From Desulfobulbaceae bacterium (GTDB taxonomy: Bacteria; Desulfobacterota; Desulfobulbia; Desulfobulbales; Desulfobulbaceae), in contig JAABTP010000017.1 in the NCBI GenBank assembly GCA_011389815.1, positions 1 to 45,449 of the forward strand: a DNA stretch of 45,449 nt, read 5' to 3'. Shown here in pieces: positions 17,039 to 24,165 of this stretch; position 1 is the stretch's first letter; each line of letters starts with the position of its first letter. Made by a program: the position numbers and the translations under genes. The notes under the pieces are model-generated. The model saw only the letters and a list, made by a program, of their open reading frames with translations. It did not search any database and had not been told where the DNA came from.

Positions 17039-17911
17039 ATGAGTATTTTTGTCAATCAGGACACTCGACTTCTTGTGCAAGGAATCACCGGGAAAGAAGG
17101 TCAGTTCCATACCCTGCAATGTCAGGAATATGGAACCCAGGTGGTGGCCGGGGTTACGCCGGGTAAGGCCGGGCAGGAGGTCGCCGGGATCCCGGTTTTT
17201 AATACAGTTCATGATGCTGTGCAGGAAACCAGGGCCAATGCCTCAATGATTTTTGTGCCCCCTCCTTTTGCCGCAGATGCCATTATGGAGGCCGCAGACG
17301 CCGGGGTTGACCTGATTATCTGCATCACCGAAGGGATTCCTATTCATGATATGTTGCGGGTGCGTGCAGCTCTCCAGAGAACTTCCAGCAGATTGATCGG
17401 TCCCAATTGTCCAGGGATTATCACACCAGGGGCTTGTAAGATCGGGATTATGCCTGGTCATATCCATAAACCAGGATCCATTGGGGTGATTTCACGCTCT
17501 GGAACCCTGACTTATGAATTGGTTGACCAACTCACCAAGGCGGGGCTGGGCCAGTCCACCTGTATCGGGATTGGTGGCGATCCTGTAAACGGAACAGGTT
17601 TTATTGACTGCCTTGCTGCCTTTGCCAAGGATGAACAGACCACAGGGATTGTTATGCTGGGTGAAATTGGCGGTACAGCTGAAGAAGAGGCAGCTGCCTT
17701 TATTCAGGAGACCGTGGATAAACCAGTGGTGGGCTTTATTGCTGGACTGACAGCACCTTCAGGACGGCATATGGGCCATGCAGGTGCTATTGTTTCAGGT
17801 TCACGAGGCAGTGCAAAGGCAAAGATTCAGGCCCTGGAAGCGAGTGGTGTGCATGTCTGTCAGGACCTGGGACGATTAGGCAAATTTTGTGCAGAGATTT
17901 TTTCAGAGTAA
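17039..17911 (+). CDS. sucD: Succinate-CoA ligase alpha subunit
   Basis: 290 residues, the usual SucD length. [21 protein letters not shown] starts the CoA-binding Rossmann domain (given here only as the opening residues). [11 protein letters not shown] and the GHAGAIVSG loop with the active-site His (phosphohistidine intermediate) are present. It forms the ligase with SucC, whose gene is separated from it by the DUF1566 gene. Confidence 0.95.
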   Translation: MSIFVNQDTRLLVQGITGKEGQFHTLQCQEYGTQVVAGVTPGKAGQEVAGIPVFNTVHDAVQETRANASMIFVPPPFAADAIMEAADAGVDLIICITEGIPIHDMLRVRAALQRTSSRLIGPNCPGIITPGACKIGIMPGHIHKPGSIGVISRSGTLTYELVDQLTKAGLGQSTCIGIGGDPVNGTGFIDCLAAFAKDEQTTGIVMLGEIGGTAEEEAAAFIQETVDKPVVGFIAGLTAPSGRHMGHAGAIVSGSRGSAKAKIQALEASGVHVCQDLGRLGKFCAEIFSE

Positions 17912-17955
17912 CTTTGCTCCCATTCCCTGACTTCCCTGACCTGGGATAACACAGC

Positions 17956-18906
17956 ATGCAAGACCGTATAATGGGAGAGATGGGAGAGGATGCAGGAGCG
18001 GAAGATACCTGGGTGCTTGTGGCCAAGGGAGGGCTGGCCGATATAGAGGATTGGTCCTTGGTTCTCAGTGCTGTTGGCATTGATCAGCAGATCGACCGCC
18101 AAGCAGGTATCCTTCTCAGTCGAAAAAGAGATGCAAAGCGGGCTATGGGCGAACTCCAGGCCTTTCGGGAAGAAAATCGTTCCTGGCCTCCACCGCCTTC
18201 AGTGGTTCGTCCTGTTGTCCGCACTGATAATCCACCTACTTTGCTTATGATTGGTGGACTGATTATTTTTTATTGGTTGACTGGTCCCTGGCAGTCTGTT
18301 AATCCTTGGTTCAAGGTCGGGGCAGTGAATAGTTCTGCCATACTGGAGCAAGGGGAATGGTGGCGTTTGGTGACAGCATTAACCCTGCATGCTGACCAGA
18401 TGCATCTTGTTGGTAATTGTGTGATTGGCGGGGTGATTGTTCATTTGCTCTGTAAGGCCACAGGCTATGGTATGGGCTGGTTGATCCTGCTTATTGCTGC
18501 CATGACAGGCAATTTATGCAATATCATCTTTCGTAACACCCCACATTATTCAGTGGGTTTTTCCACAGCAGTATTTGCAGCTGTTGGCATTCTCTGCGGG
18601 CGACAACTGAATAATGGCGCGTCCACAGTGATTCGGCAGCTGGTTCTTCCGCTCGGTGCCGGGGTTGGTTTATTAGCTATGCTGGGAAGCGGGGGAGAAC
18701 GGACAGATTTTGGTGCCCATGTATTTGGTCTGGTCAACGGGGTACTTTATGGGGTATTGCTTCAACTCACAGATCTTGATATGCTAGGCCGTAAGCAGAA
18801 GCTTCAGCTGGTCTTATTTTTCCTTTCCTTGCTTTTGCTTGTCCTCTGCTGGCTGTTAGCTACTGGTGGAGAATACCCAAAGTTCCCTGTGGAACCTCTT
18901 CCCTGA
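17956..18906 (+). CDS. Rhomboid-family intramembrane serine protease
   Basis: 316 residues. A cytosolic N-terminal part (about 1-90) precedes roughly six to seven membrane segments. The catalytic Ser is in GFSTAVFAAVG and the catalytic His in FGAHVFGLVNG; TLHADQMHLVGN matches the conserved H...H..N segment of TM2. These are the hallmark residues of an active rhomboid. It cleaves membrane proteins within the bilayer; the substrate is unknown. The N-terminal WVLVAKGGLADIEDWSLVL segment resembles N-terminal domains of other bacterial rhomboids. Confidence 0.92.
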   Translation: MQDRIMGEMGEDAGAEDTWVLVAKGGLADIEDWSLVLSAVGIDQQIDRQAGILLSRKRDAKRAMGELQAFREENRSWPPPPSVVRPVVRTDNPPTLLMIGGLIIFYWLTGPWQSVNPWFKVGAVNSSAILEQGEWWRLVTALTLHADQMHLVGNCVIGGVIVHLLCKATGYGMGWLILLIAAMTGNLCNIIFRNTPHYSVGFSTAVFAAVGILCGRQLNNGASTVIRQLVLPLGAGVGLLAMLGSGGERTDFGAHVFGLVNGVLYGVLLQLTDLDMLGRKQKLQLVLFFLSLLLLVLCWLLATGGEYPKFPVEPLP

Positions 18907-19008
18907 AAAAACTGACAGGATTCTGCAACAGAATTTCATTTGCCTGCTGTAGATACTTTCGGAAAAAAAGCAAAAAACCACTTGTAAGACAATCCATTAC
19001 AGTTTCTA

Positions 19009-19041
19009 ATGTATGAATGTCTTAATCAACTATTCATACAT
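19009..19041. promoter_or_regulatory. Inverted repeat upstream of hflK
   Basis: ATGTATGAAT and ATTCATACAT are perfect 10-base arms separated by 13 bases, about 40 bases before the hflK start. The symmetry suits a repressor or activator site or an mRNA leader hairpin. No -35/-10 pair is convincing nearby. Confidence 0.4.
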
Positions 19042-19079
19042 ATTTCACACATCGTTTCTTCATCCGTAAAGGTATATTT

Positions 19080-20195
19080 ATGCCCATGAATGACCAATCC
19101 CCTTGGGGGAAAAAGAAAAAACCAGGAACTCCGGAAGATTTTCTGGCTGCCTTGATCCAGAAGATCAGAGACGCATTTAACGAAGAAGGTAAGGAAAAAC
19201 CACCTTCTCAAAAAGGGGAGGGGCCAGACCCTCGCAATGTCCTTGCCGGAATCGGTAAGATAGCCTTGATTGTGCTGGCAATCATATGCTTTCAGATTAT
19301 TTACTCTTCTTTTTACACCATTGAAGCCGGGTGGCAGGGCATTGTTATGCGCTTTGGTCAATATCACCGAACCACTGAGCCAGGACTCCACTTCAAACTA
19401 CCCTATATCGAAGATATGGAACGGGTGGATGTTAAAACCGTACGTAAAGAAGAGTTTGGCTTCCGTACCAGGACACCAGGCCAGAACACCACATTCAGTA
19501 AGGAAGGCTTTGATCTCGAGTCTTTGATGTTAACTGGTGACAAAAACGTCATTGATGTGGCCTGGATTGTTCAGTATACGATCAGTGATCCGGTTCGTTT
19601 TCTCTTCAGGGTTCGTGATGTCCCGCAGGCAGTTCGTGATAATTCAGAGACCGTGATTCGTCGGATTGTCGGGAATATGGATTTTGATTATGTGCTGGGA
19701 AATCGTTCGATTCTTGCTGGCATGGCCATGCAGGAGTTGCAGCAGGATCTGGATAAGCTGGAATGCGGGGTGCATATCAGTACCCTTCAGCTCCTTGACA
19801 TCACCCCCACAGATGCGGTTAAACCAGCCTTTAATGAGGTGAATGAGGCGGATCAGGATATGAAGCGCCTGGTGAATGAGGCAGAGGAATACTATAACAA
19901 GGTGATTCCCAAGGCTCGCGGCTCTGCAAAACAGATTATTGAGTCAGCCCACGGGTATGCTGTTCAGCGGATCAATGATGCAAAGGGTGAAACCACTCGT
20001 TTTAATGCCATTGTCCAGGAGTATATGAAAGCAGAAGAGGTCACCCGCAAGCGTATGTATCTTGAGACTATGCAGGATATTTTGCCCAAGGTGAAGCAAA
20101 TCTATGTGATGGATGGGAAAGAGCAACCTGTGCTTCCTTTTTTGAATTTGACAGAGAATGGGCAGACAGGCAGGGCTACTCCTCTTGAGCAGTGA
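19080..20195 (+). CDS. hflK: HflK, SPFH-domain regulator of FtsH protease
   Basis: 371 residues. An acidic/basic Pro-rich N-terminus (SPWGKKKKPGTPEDF) is followed by one membrane span at about 61-80 and the SPFH/band-7 domain from SFYTIEAGWQGIVMRFGQY. A long coiled-coil region (about 255-335) ends the protein. HflK forms a large periplasmic ring with HflC that encloses FtsH. The ATG at 19080 was chosen; a second ATG two codons downstream is equivalent. The partner hflC lies after a 215-base spacer with a tandem duplication. Confidence 0.94.
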   Translation: MPMNDQSPWGKKKKPGTPEDFLAALIQKIRDAFNEEGKEKPPSQKGEGPDPRNVLAGIGKIALIVLAIICFQIIYSSFYTIEAGWQGIVMRFGQYHRTTEPGLHFKLPYIEDMERVDVKTVRKEEFGFRTRTPGQNTTFSKEGFDLESLMLTGDKNVIDVAWIVQYTISDPVRFLFRVRDVPQAVRDNSETVIRRIVGNMDFDYVLGNRSILAGMAMQELQQDLDKLECGVHISTLQLLDITPTDAVKPAFNEVNEADQDMKRLVNEAEEYYNKVIPKARGSAKQIIESAHGYAVQRINDAKGETTRFNAIVQEYMKAEEVTRKRMYLETMQDILPKVKQIYVMDGKEQPVLPFLNLTENGQTGRATPLEQ

Positions 20196-20220
20196 TACAT
20201 GCACGTACTCATAAACTTCG

Positions 20221-20392
20221 ATCCCTTCCCTTGGGGAGGGATAACAACATATGAAAGCTACCCCTGAAGATCTCAAGGAATTAACCGGACTTTTATATAG
20301 AAATTCATCCCTCCCCTTGGGGAGGGACAACAAGATATGGAAGTTACCCCTGAAGATCTCAAGGAGTCAACCGGACTTTCATATAAAATAAC
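20221..20392 (+). repeat. Tandem 86-bp duplication between hflK and hflC
   Basis: Two copies, starting at 20221 and 20307, agree at most positions. Each opens with a hairpin (CCCTCCCC/GGGGAGGG type), followed by a short frame starting with ATG and reading TPEDLKE. Copy 1 has an open frame 20251-20391 (46 residues). Copy 2 has an open frame 20337-20414 (25 residues) whose TGA overlaps the hflC ATG (ATGA). Neither frame has a clear ribosome site. The arrangement could couple translation to hflC or could be a mobile palindromic repeat that was duplicated. Confidence 0.75.
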
Positions 20393-20410
20393 AGCAGGAT
20401 ACAATACATC

Positions 20411-21349
20411 ATGAAAAAGCTGATACAAATAGCCTCCCTTGTGCTTGTTGTCGCACTTATCCTCAGTATTATTGACGGTTTTTATATCCTTCGGGAAGAT
20501 AAACAGGCCGTTATTACCCAGTTTGGTGCTCCGGTGGGCGAATCCAAGACCACTGCCGGCTTAAAATTTAAACTCCCGTTTATCCAGCGAGTGCGCTTTT
20601 TTGAAAAACGTATTCTGATCTGGGACGGTGATCCCAATCAGATTCCTACCAATGATAAGACCTTTATCTTTATGGATAATACAGCCAGATGGCGGATCAC
20701 GGATGCTCTGCGTTATCTTCAGGCAGTAAAAAATGAAACAGGTGCTCAGACCCTGCTTGATGATATTATCAACGGTGCGGTTCGGGACCTGGTCAACCAA
20801 AATGATCTTATAGAAATTATTCGTTCTTCAGATTGGGATGAGGCATACAGTATTGCCCGCTCCAGAGACGAGGAAATGAACCGGGTTCCTGAAAAGGGCC
20901 GTGATAAGATCAGTGAGATGGTTCTGCAACAGGCATCTAAAAACACCAAGAAATATGGTATTGAGTTGATTGATGTTATGTTCAAGCGGGTCAACTACAT
21001 CCAGTCTGTTCGACAAAAGGTCTATAGCCGGATGATCTCTGAGCGGAAGCGGATCGCAGCAGAAAAAAGATCCCTGGGTGAGGGGCGCAAGGCTGAGATC
21101 CTTGGTAAGGTTGAGCGTGAGCTGAAGGAGATTACCTCTGAGGCTAATCGGAAGGCCACTGAGATTCGCGGTAAGGCTGATGCAGAAGCAACTGCCCTGT
21201 ACGGTACGTCCTATAACAGGCACAGGGATTTTTACTTCTTTCAGAAAAGTCTGGAAAGCTATCGTAATATTATCGGTGCGAATACCTCGCTGATTCTTTC
21301 ACCAAAATCTGAGTTGTTGCAGTTTTTGGAATCTACAGCGAGTCAATAA
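20411..21349 (+). CDS. hflC: HflC, SPFH-domain regulator of FtsH protease
   Basis: 312 residues. A short N-terminus and one membrane span (about 4-25) are followed by the band-7 domain beginning GFYILREDKQAVITQFG, and a helical tail rich in Glu, Arg and Lys (ISERKRIAAEKRSLGEGRK). With HflK it modulates FtsH. The ATG at 20411 overlaps the stop of a small upstream frame in the duplicated element, so translation may be coupled. Confidence 0.94.
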   Translation: MKKLIQIASLVLVVALILSIIDGFYILREDKQAVITQFGAPVGESKTTAGLKFKLPFIQRVRFFEKRILIWDGDPNQIPTNDKTFIFMDNTARWRITDALRYLQAVKNETGAQTLLDDIINGAVRDLVNQNDLIEIIRSSDWDEAYSIARSRDEEMNRVPEKGRDKISEMVLQQASKNTKKYGIELIDVMFKRVNYIQSVRQKVYSRMISERKRIAAEKRSLGEGRKAEILGKVERELKEITSEANRKATEIRGKADAEATALYGTSYNRHRDFYFFQKSLESYRNIIGANTSLILSPKSELLQFLESTASQ

Positions 21350-21389
21350 GGGATTCAACAAGAAAAATTTTACCCATTATTGGAGTGCC

Positions 21390-21450
21390 GTAGGGTCGAA
21401 CCTATGTGTTCGCCCTTTTATGCTGGGCAGACACGCAGGTCTGCCTCTAC
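21390..21450. repeat. 26-bp imperfect inverted repeat (dispersed palindrome)
   Basis: Arm 21390-21415 (GTAGGGTCGAAC...TTCGCCC) and arm 21425-21450 (GGGCAGACACG...CCTCTAC) pair at 19 of 26 positions around a nine-base loop. The left arm resembles 2212-2239. This type of paired arm, reading into CGCCC and GGGCAGAC, is common in intergenic regions of environmental genomes. No gene overlaps it. Confidence 0.6.
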
Positions 21451-21468
21451 AACATGCACCGAAAAAAA

Positions 21469-21603
21469 GGCTACCAGCTTAAGCCGGGACAAAAGTTCGG
21501 ATTCTGAGGTCTTCGAGACCGGCAAAAGGCACGCTATGAGCAGCTTGCGACGAACTGCGCAATTGCTTGATTTTGCAGGCTGTCCCGCCTTAAGTTGGTA
21601 GCC
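21469..21603. mobile_element. 135-bp MITE-like element with 23-bp terminal inverted repeats
   Basis: The ends GGCTACCAGCTTAAGCCGGG (plus ACA) and its partner at 21581-21603 match at 21 of 23 positions. An internal GGTCT-TCG-AGACC hairpin lies at 21509-21521. On the minus strand the right-hand arm is followed by a run of seven T (21462-21468), so a minus-strand transcript would end in a terminator-like structure. Both a mini transposable element and a structured RNA are possible. The rest of 21604-22049 holds the remnant gene and palindrome listed separately. Confidence 0.55.
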
Positions 21604-21674
21604 CGGTTCTTCAGGTCGGGGTGTTTGTTCAGCCGATCCAACAGTTTTTTATCTTCCTGTGACAGTGATAACAT
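21604..21674 (-). pseudogene. 5' remnant of a transposon-associated small gene
   Basis: On the minus strand AGAGGA precedes ATG at 21674, then MLSLSQEDKKLLDRLNKHPD and LKNR follow. This resembles the N-terminus of helical proteins associated with transposases (LxQEDKELLDRLNxHPELKxR). The match stops exactly where the 135-bp inverted-repeat element begins; the frame then runs through that element to a stop at 21534. This looks like a gene interrupted by, or fused to, the element. The family memory is tentative. Confidence 0.45.
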
Positions 21675-21780
21675 GATCATTTCCTCTGGAGCGATTATTA
21701 TATAGATGGACAGTTAGCGTGCTGACTGCTTTTTTCGATTATCTCTAAAAACAATCACTGTAACAGAAGCATAGGCTTTC

Positions 21781-21835
21781 GGCTCTTCGTAGATTAGTGC
21801 GGAACATGGCGTTCCCCACTAATCTGCGAAGAGCC
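21781..21835. mobile_element. 55-bp near-perfect palindrome with ISL3-type ends
   Basis: Arms 21781-21805 and 21811-21835 pair at 23 of 25 positions plus one G-T, around ATGGC. The outer ends read GGCTCTTCG, the start typical of ISL3-family terminal inverted repeats. The outer tips point outward as in an IS, but no transposase lies inside, so it is best seen as a solo inverted-repeat derivative. No clear target duplication is visible. Confidence 0.5.
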
Positions 21836-22049
21836 AAAAAAACAGCTCAGGTCGGAATCAAAAATAAACGAATCATGGCCAGTTGGGATAACGATTACTT
21901 GCTGAAAGTATTGAATGGTCTATAAATTAAATGCGTTTGCCCTGCGGGCGGCATTTCAGGCATGGTTTATTCCTTTTTGCAAGGCTTCCGGCGAGACATG
22001 AGACTGCCGGGATGGTTGCCAGATAGTCAACAGAGAAGATGGGTAAGTG

Positions 22050-22331
22050 TCAAGGTCTCTTCTTTGGATCCTGTCTGCTGTCAAACACGGAATGTACCAC
22101 GATTTCTTCGGACTCAATTGTATAGAAAATTGAAAACGGAAATCTTCTGATAACACAGCTCCGAAAATTCGCATAACGTATCTGATACATTTCGGGATGT
22201 TCAATGACGCTCTCCAAAGCTGACTCTACACAATCAAGAAAATCGAAACCGAGGCCTCGTCTCTGTCGCTCATACCATGAAAACGCCAGTTCAAGGTCGT
22301 TTGCTGACCTGTCGGTATAGCGCAGTCTCAT
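22050..22331 (-). CDS. ParE/RelE-family toxin
   Basis: 93 residues with the plasmid-stabilisation/ParE pattern: LRYTDRSANDLELAFSWYE, GLGFDFLDCVESALESVIEHP, RRFPFSIFYTIESEEIVVHSVFDSRQDP. ParE-type toxins inhibit gyrase; RelE-type toxins cleave mRNA. Which applies is not resolved from sequence. Its ATG overlaps the stop of the antitoxin gene (ATGA at 22328-22331), so the pair is translationally coupled. It is the last gene of a three-gene minus-strand operon. Confidence 0.88.
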   Translation of the reverse strand: MRLRYTDRSANDLELAFSWYERQRRGLGFDFLDCVESALESVIEHPEMYQIRYANFRSCVIRRFPFSIFYTIESEEIVVHSVFDSRQDPKKRP

Positions 22332-22555
22332 TTATACTTATTCCTCAAACCTTCATGAACAGTATGCCAGTCATGAAGATTCTGTTGTCCTGTTGTATAC
22401 TCTTTATACCTTTTGTCTAATTCCCTTTTCTGCAAATCGGGTAAAGGGACTTCGTCATTGTCCAACGCTATGGAGTCCCATAGGTCTGCAACTAAGAGCA
22501 GTTTCTCGGCAAGTCCCAATCGAATTGCTTCCTTTCTGATTGTTTCCGATCTCAT
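22328..22555 (-). CDS. Addiction-module antitoxin of the ParE-like pair
   Basis: 75 residues: AIRLGLAEKLLLVADLWDSIA and LPDLQKRELDKRYKEY match the Putative addiction module component family (antitoxins of ParE-type toxins). It overlaps the toxin by four bases downstream and the DUF2442 gene by two bases upstream (ATGA). It neutralises the toxin and probably represses the operon. Confidence 0.85.
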   Translation of the reverse strand: MRSETIRKEAIRLGLAEKLLLVADLWDSIALDNDEVPLPDLQKRELDKRYKEYTTGQQNLHDWHTVHEGLRNKYK

Positions 22556-22941
22556 ATTACATCCTCCGTTTCTATCTGCCTATTCAGCAATGTTCTTTTT
22601 GTTTCAGCCCAATCCATAGGTTCTTCAAACCCCGCCTGCCGACGGGCTTCAGTCACCTCCAGTTCTTTTTTGTGCCGGTTAGACTCATGCTGTTCATCCA
22701 TCAATTTTCCATGCTTCCATAATTCAAATTCACTGAGATCAATTTCATCGTTCCAGGAAACGGCCCAGCCTCCCTGTTCCACCCGAACAGATTTAAACAG
22801 GGCGTTGTTTTTCAAAGGAGAAAACATCTCTTTTTCGAGCAACGGAGTCACGTCATATTGTTTCGTCTCATGATTATCAAATTCAACGATCAGGATATAG
22901 TTATCAGTCGTCTTGACTGACTGAACTTTCGGGTATTTCAT
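22552..22941 (-). CDS. DUF2442 protein with C-terminal extension
   Basis: 129 residues if started at the ATG at 22941, which has GGAG seven bases upstream; a longer upstream frame lacks support. Residues 1-85 fit DUF2442: KYPKVQSVKTTDNYILIVEF, KQYDVTPLL, VRVEQGGWAVSWNDEIDLS, ELWKHG. DUF2442 genes are often found next to toxin-antitoxin genes and DUF4160 genes. Here it overlaps the antitoxin gene by two bases, and it has a charged helical tail (ESNRHKKELEVTEARRQAGF) of about 45 residues not typical of the domain. Function unknown. Confidence 0.8.
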   Translation of the reverse strand: MKYPKVQSVKTTDNYILIVEFDNHETKQYDVTPLLEKEMFSPLKNNALFKSVRVEQGGWAVSWNDEIDLSEFELWKHGKLMDEQHESNRHKKELEVTEARRQAGFEEPMDWAETKRTLLNRQIETEDVI

Positions 22942-23011
22942 GATATTACTCCAAGGGCGGCAGTTTGTGAAACTCCTGCTCAATCCACATAATGACTGCC
23001 GGGATGCACAC

Positions 23012-23419
23012 CTATTTTTGACTCCAATCCTCAAACGTTAATTTTTTGATTCTTGCAAAATGCTTTTGATTATGGGTAACAAGAACCAAATTATGAGCAA
23101 TAGCGACACCTGCAATCAGAAGGTCAATATCATCCAGCGGTTTTCCCTCCTTCCGCAATTCGGCGTATATCTCAGCGGAAATCTTTACAGATTGCTCTGT
23201 GAGCGGCAGCACGTTGTTTTTGGCAGCAAAATTGAGAAATAAAGACATCTTTTTTTGGGCATCACGGTGTATCAGGCCGCTCATGATTTCGTAATATGTT
23301 ATGATACTGATGTTTATCTTTTTGTGCCGTGCAAGATAAGATGCGAAACGGGCGATCACTTCAGGATCATTCCTGAAAAACATTGAGAGGATATCCGTAT
23401 CAATCAATGATGTTCTCAT
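23012..23419 (-). CDS. VapC-type PIN-domain toxin
   Basis: 135 residues from the ATG at 23419. The longer frame to 23482 overlaps the antitoxin gene heavily and is not preferred. PIN nuclease residues are visible: LIDTDILSMFF (first Asp), YYEIMSGL (Glu), PLDDIDLLIAGVAIAHNLVLVTHN (Asp residues, given in part). VapC toxins cleave initiator tRNA or rRNA. The start lies inside the upstream antitoxin gene (20-base overlap). Confidence 0.9.
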   Translation of the reverse strand: MRTSLIDTDILSMFFRNDPEVIARFASYLARHKKINISIITYYEIMSGLIHRDAQKKMSLFLNFAAKNNVLPLTEQSVKISAEIYAELRKEGKPLDDIDLLIAGVAIAHNLVLVTHNQKHFARIKKLTFEDWSQK

Positions 23420-23651
23420 GAGGTACCCTCCCGGAAAATGCCTGTCGACGACGGTCTGTGATTTCCTGTGAAAAATCCTCAAATTCCTCGTCTGTCATAT
23501 CCTGCCAGCAGCCCGCAAACTGCATGATATCTTCCGATTCATCCTGAACTTTCTCAAGGCCGAGCCTGAAAAAATGGATGAAATTATAAACGTCTCGCAA
23601 TCTGTTTTTCGGTACAAGCCTGATTTCTTCTATTACGTCTGTCAGTTCCAT
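23400..23651 (-). CDS. Antitoxin partner of VapC-type toxin
   Basis: 83 residues: VIEEIRLVPKNRLRDVYNFI at the start and a mid-region rich in Glu and Asp (MTDEEFEDFSQEITDRRRQA). It overlaps the PIN toxin by 20 bases and precedes it, the standard antitoxin-first order. The sequence resembles small DUF2281-like antitoxins and has no AbrB or RHH pattern that I can recognise. Confidence 0.8.
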   Translation of the reverse strand: MELTDVIEEIRLVPKNRLRDVYNFIHFFRLGLEKVQDESEDIMQFAGCWQDMTDEEFEDFSQEITDRRRQAFSGRVPHENIID

Positions 23652-23785
23652 ATACTCAATCTCTCAAACTTAGCTTTCTCTTCAAAGGCTTCCGGTGAAA
23701 CATTGATGACTGCCGGAATTGTTCCCGGATAATAGTCAACGGGGAACGTGCGTATTTTGTTTATTGGTCTTTTTCTGCGTTATAC

Positions 23786-24072
23786 TTAAACAATAGCCAA
23801 CTCTTTCGATCTTTCAGCACTGTTAGCAATATTGATCAACTCGACTTTTTCTGTGTAGAGTTTTCTAATAACTTTAAGGGTAATATCTAAACATTCCTCT
23901 CTGAAATTTATAGCTTCTTCGCAAATTGACAAAGAATTTTTTCTTTCTCTTGCGGCAGCTCAAAATCTGAGTTTAAAAGCTTTCCGGCATTCTCATTGGA
24001 AATATTGAGAATATAGGCAATCAATTTACTCCCCATATTCTTCACAAAGGGCGGTATCTCTATCTTAGCCAT
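23786..24072 (-). pseudogene. Small unknown gene with an apparent frameshift
   Basis: CAGGAG precedes an ATG at 24072. The frame gives 54 residues (MAKIEIPPFVKNMGSKLIAY...) and stops at 23908. The shifted frame continues without a break to 23786 with EEAINFREECLDITLKVIRK and ends SKELAIV. Joined, they make a helical protein of about 95 residues. The join lies in GCGAAGAAGC near 23912-23925. It could be a broken gene, a sequencing error, or two overlapping small genes. I recognise no family. The remainder of the 23652-24165 gap holds a boundary repeat at 23685-23740 and nothing else. Confidence 0.45.
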
Positions 24073-24165
24073 TTAATTCTCCTGTTTATAGAATCGTTCG
24101 ACAGCACTTACATCTCCCCCGACAACACCCCACACCGAAATGTTGCCGGGAAAACCTCTACTGTA

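Noticed and set aside
21956-22204. 82-codon minus frame overlapping ParE
   Set aside because: It overlaps the toxin gene in another frame; only its last residues match the boundary repeat.
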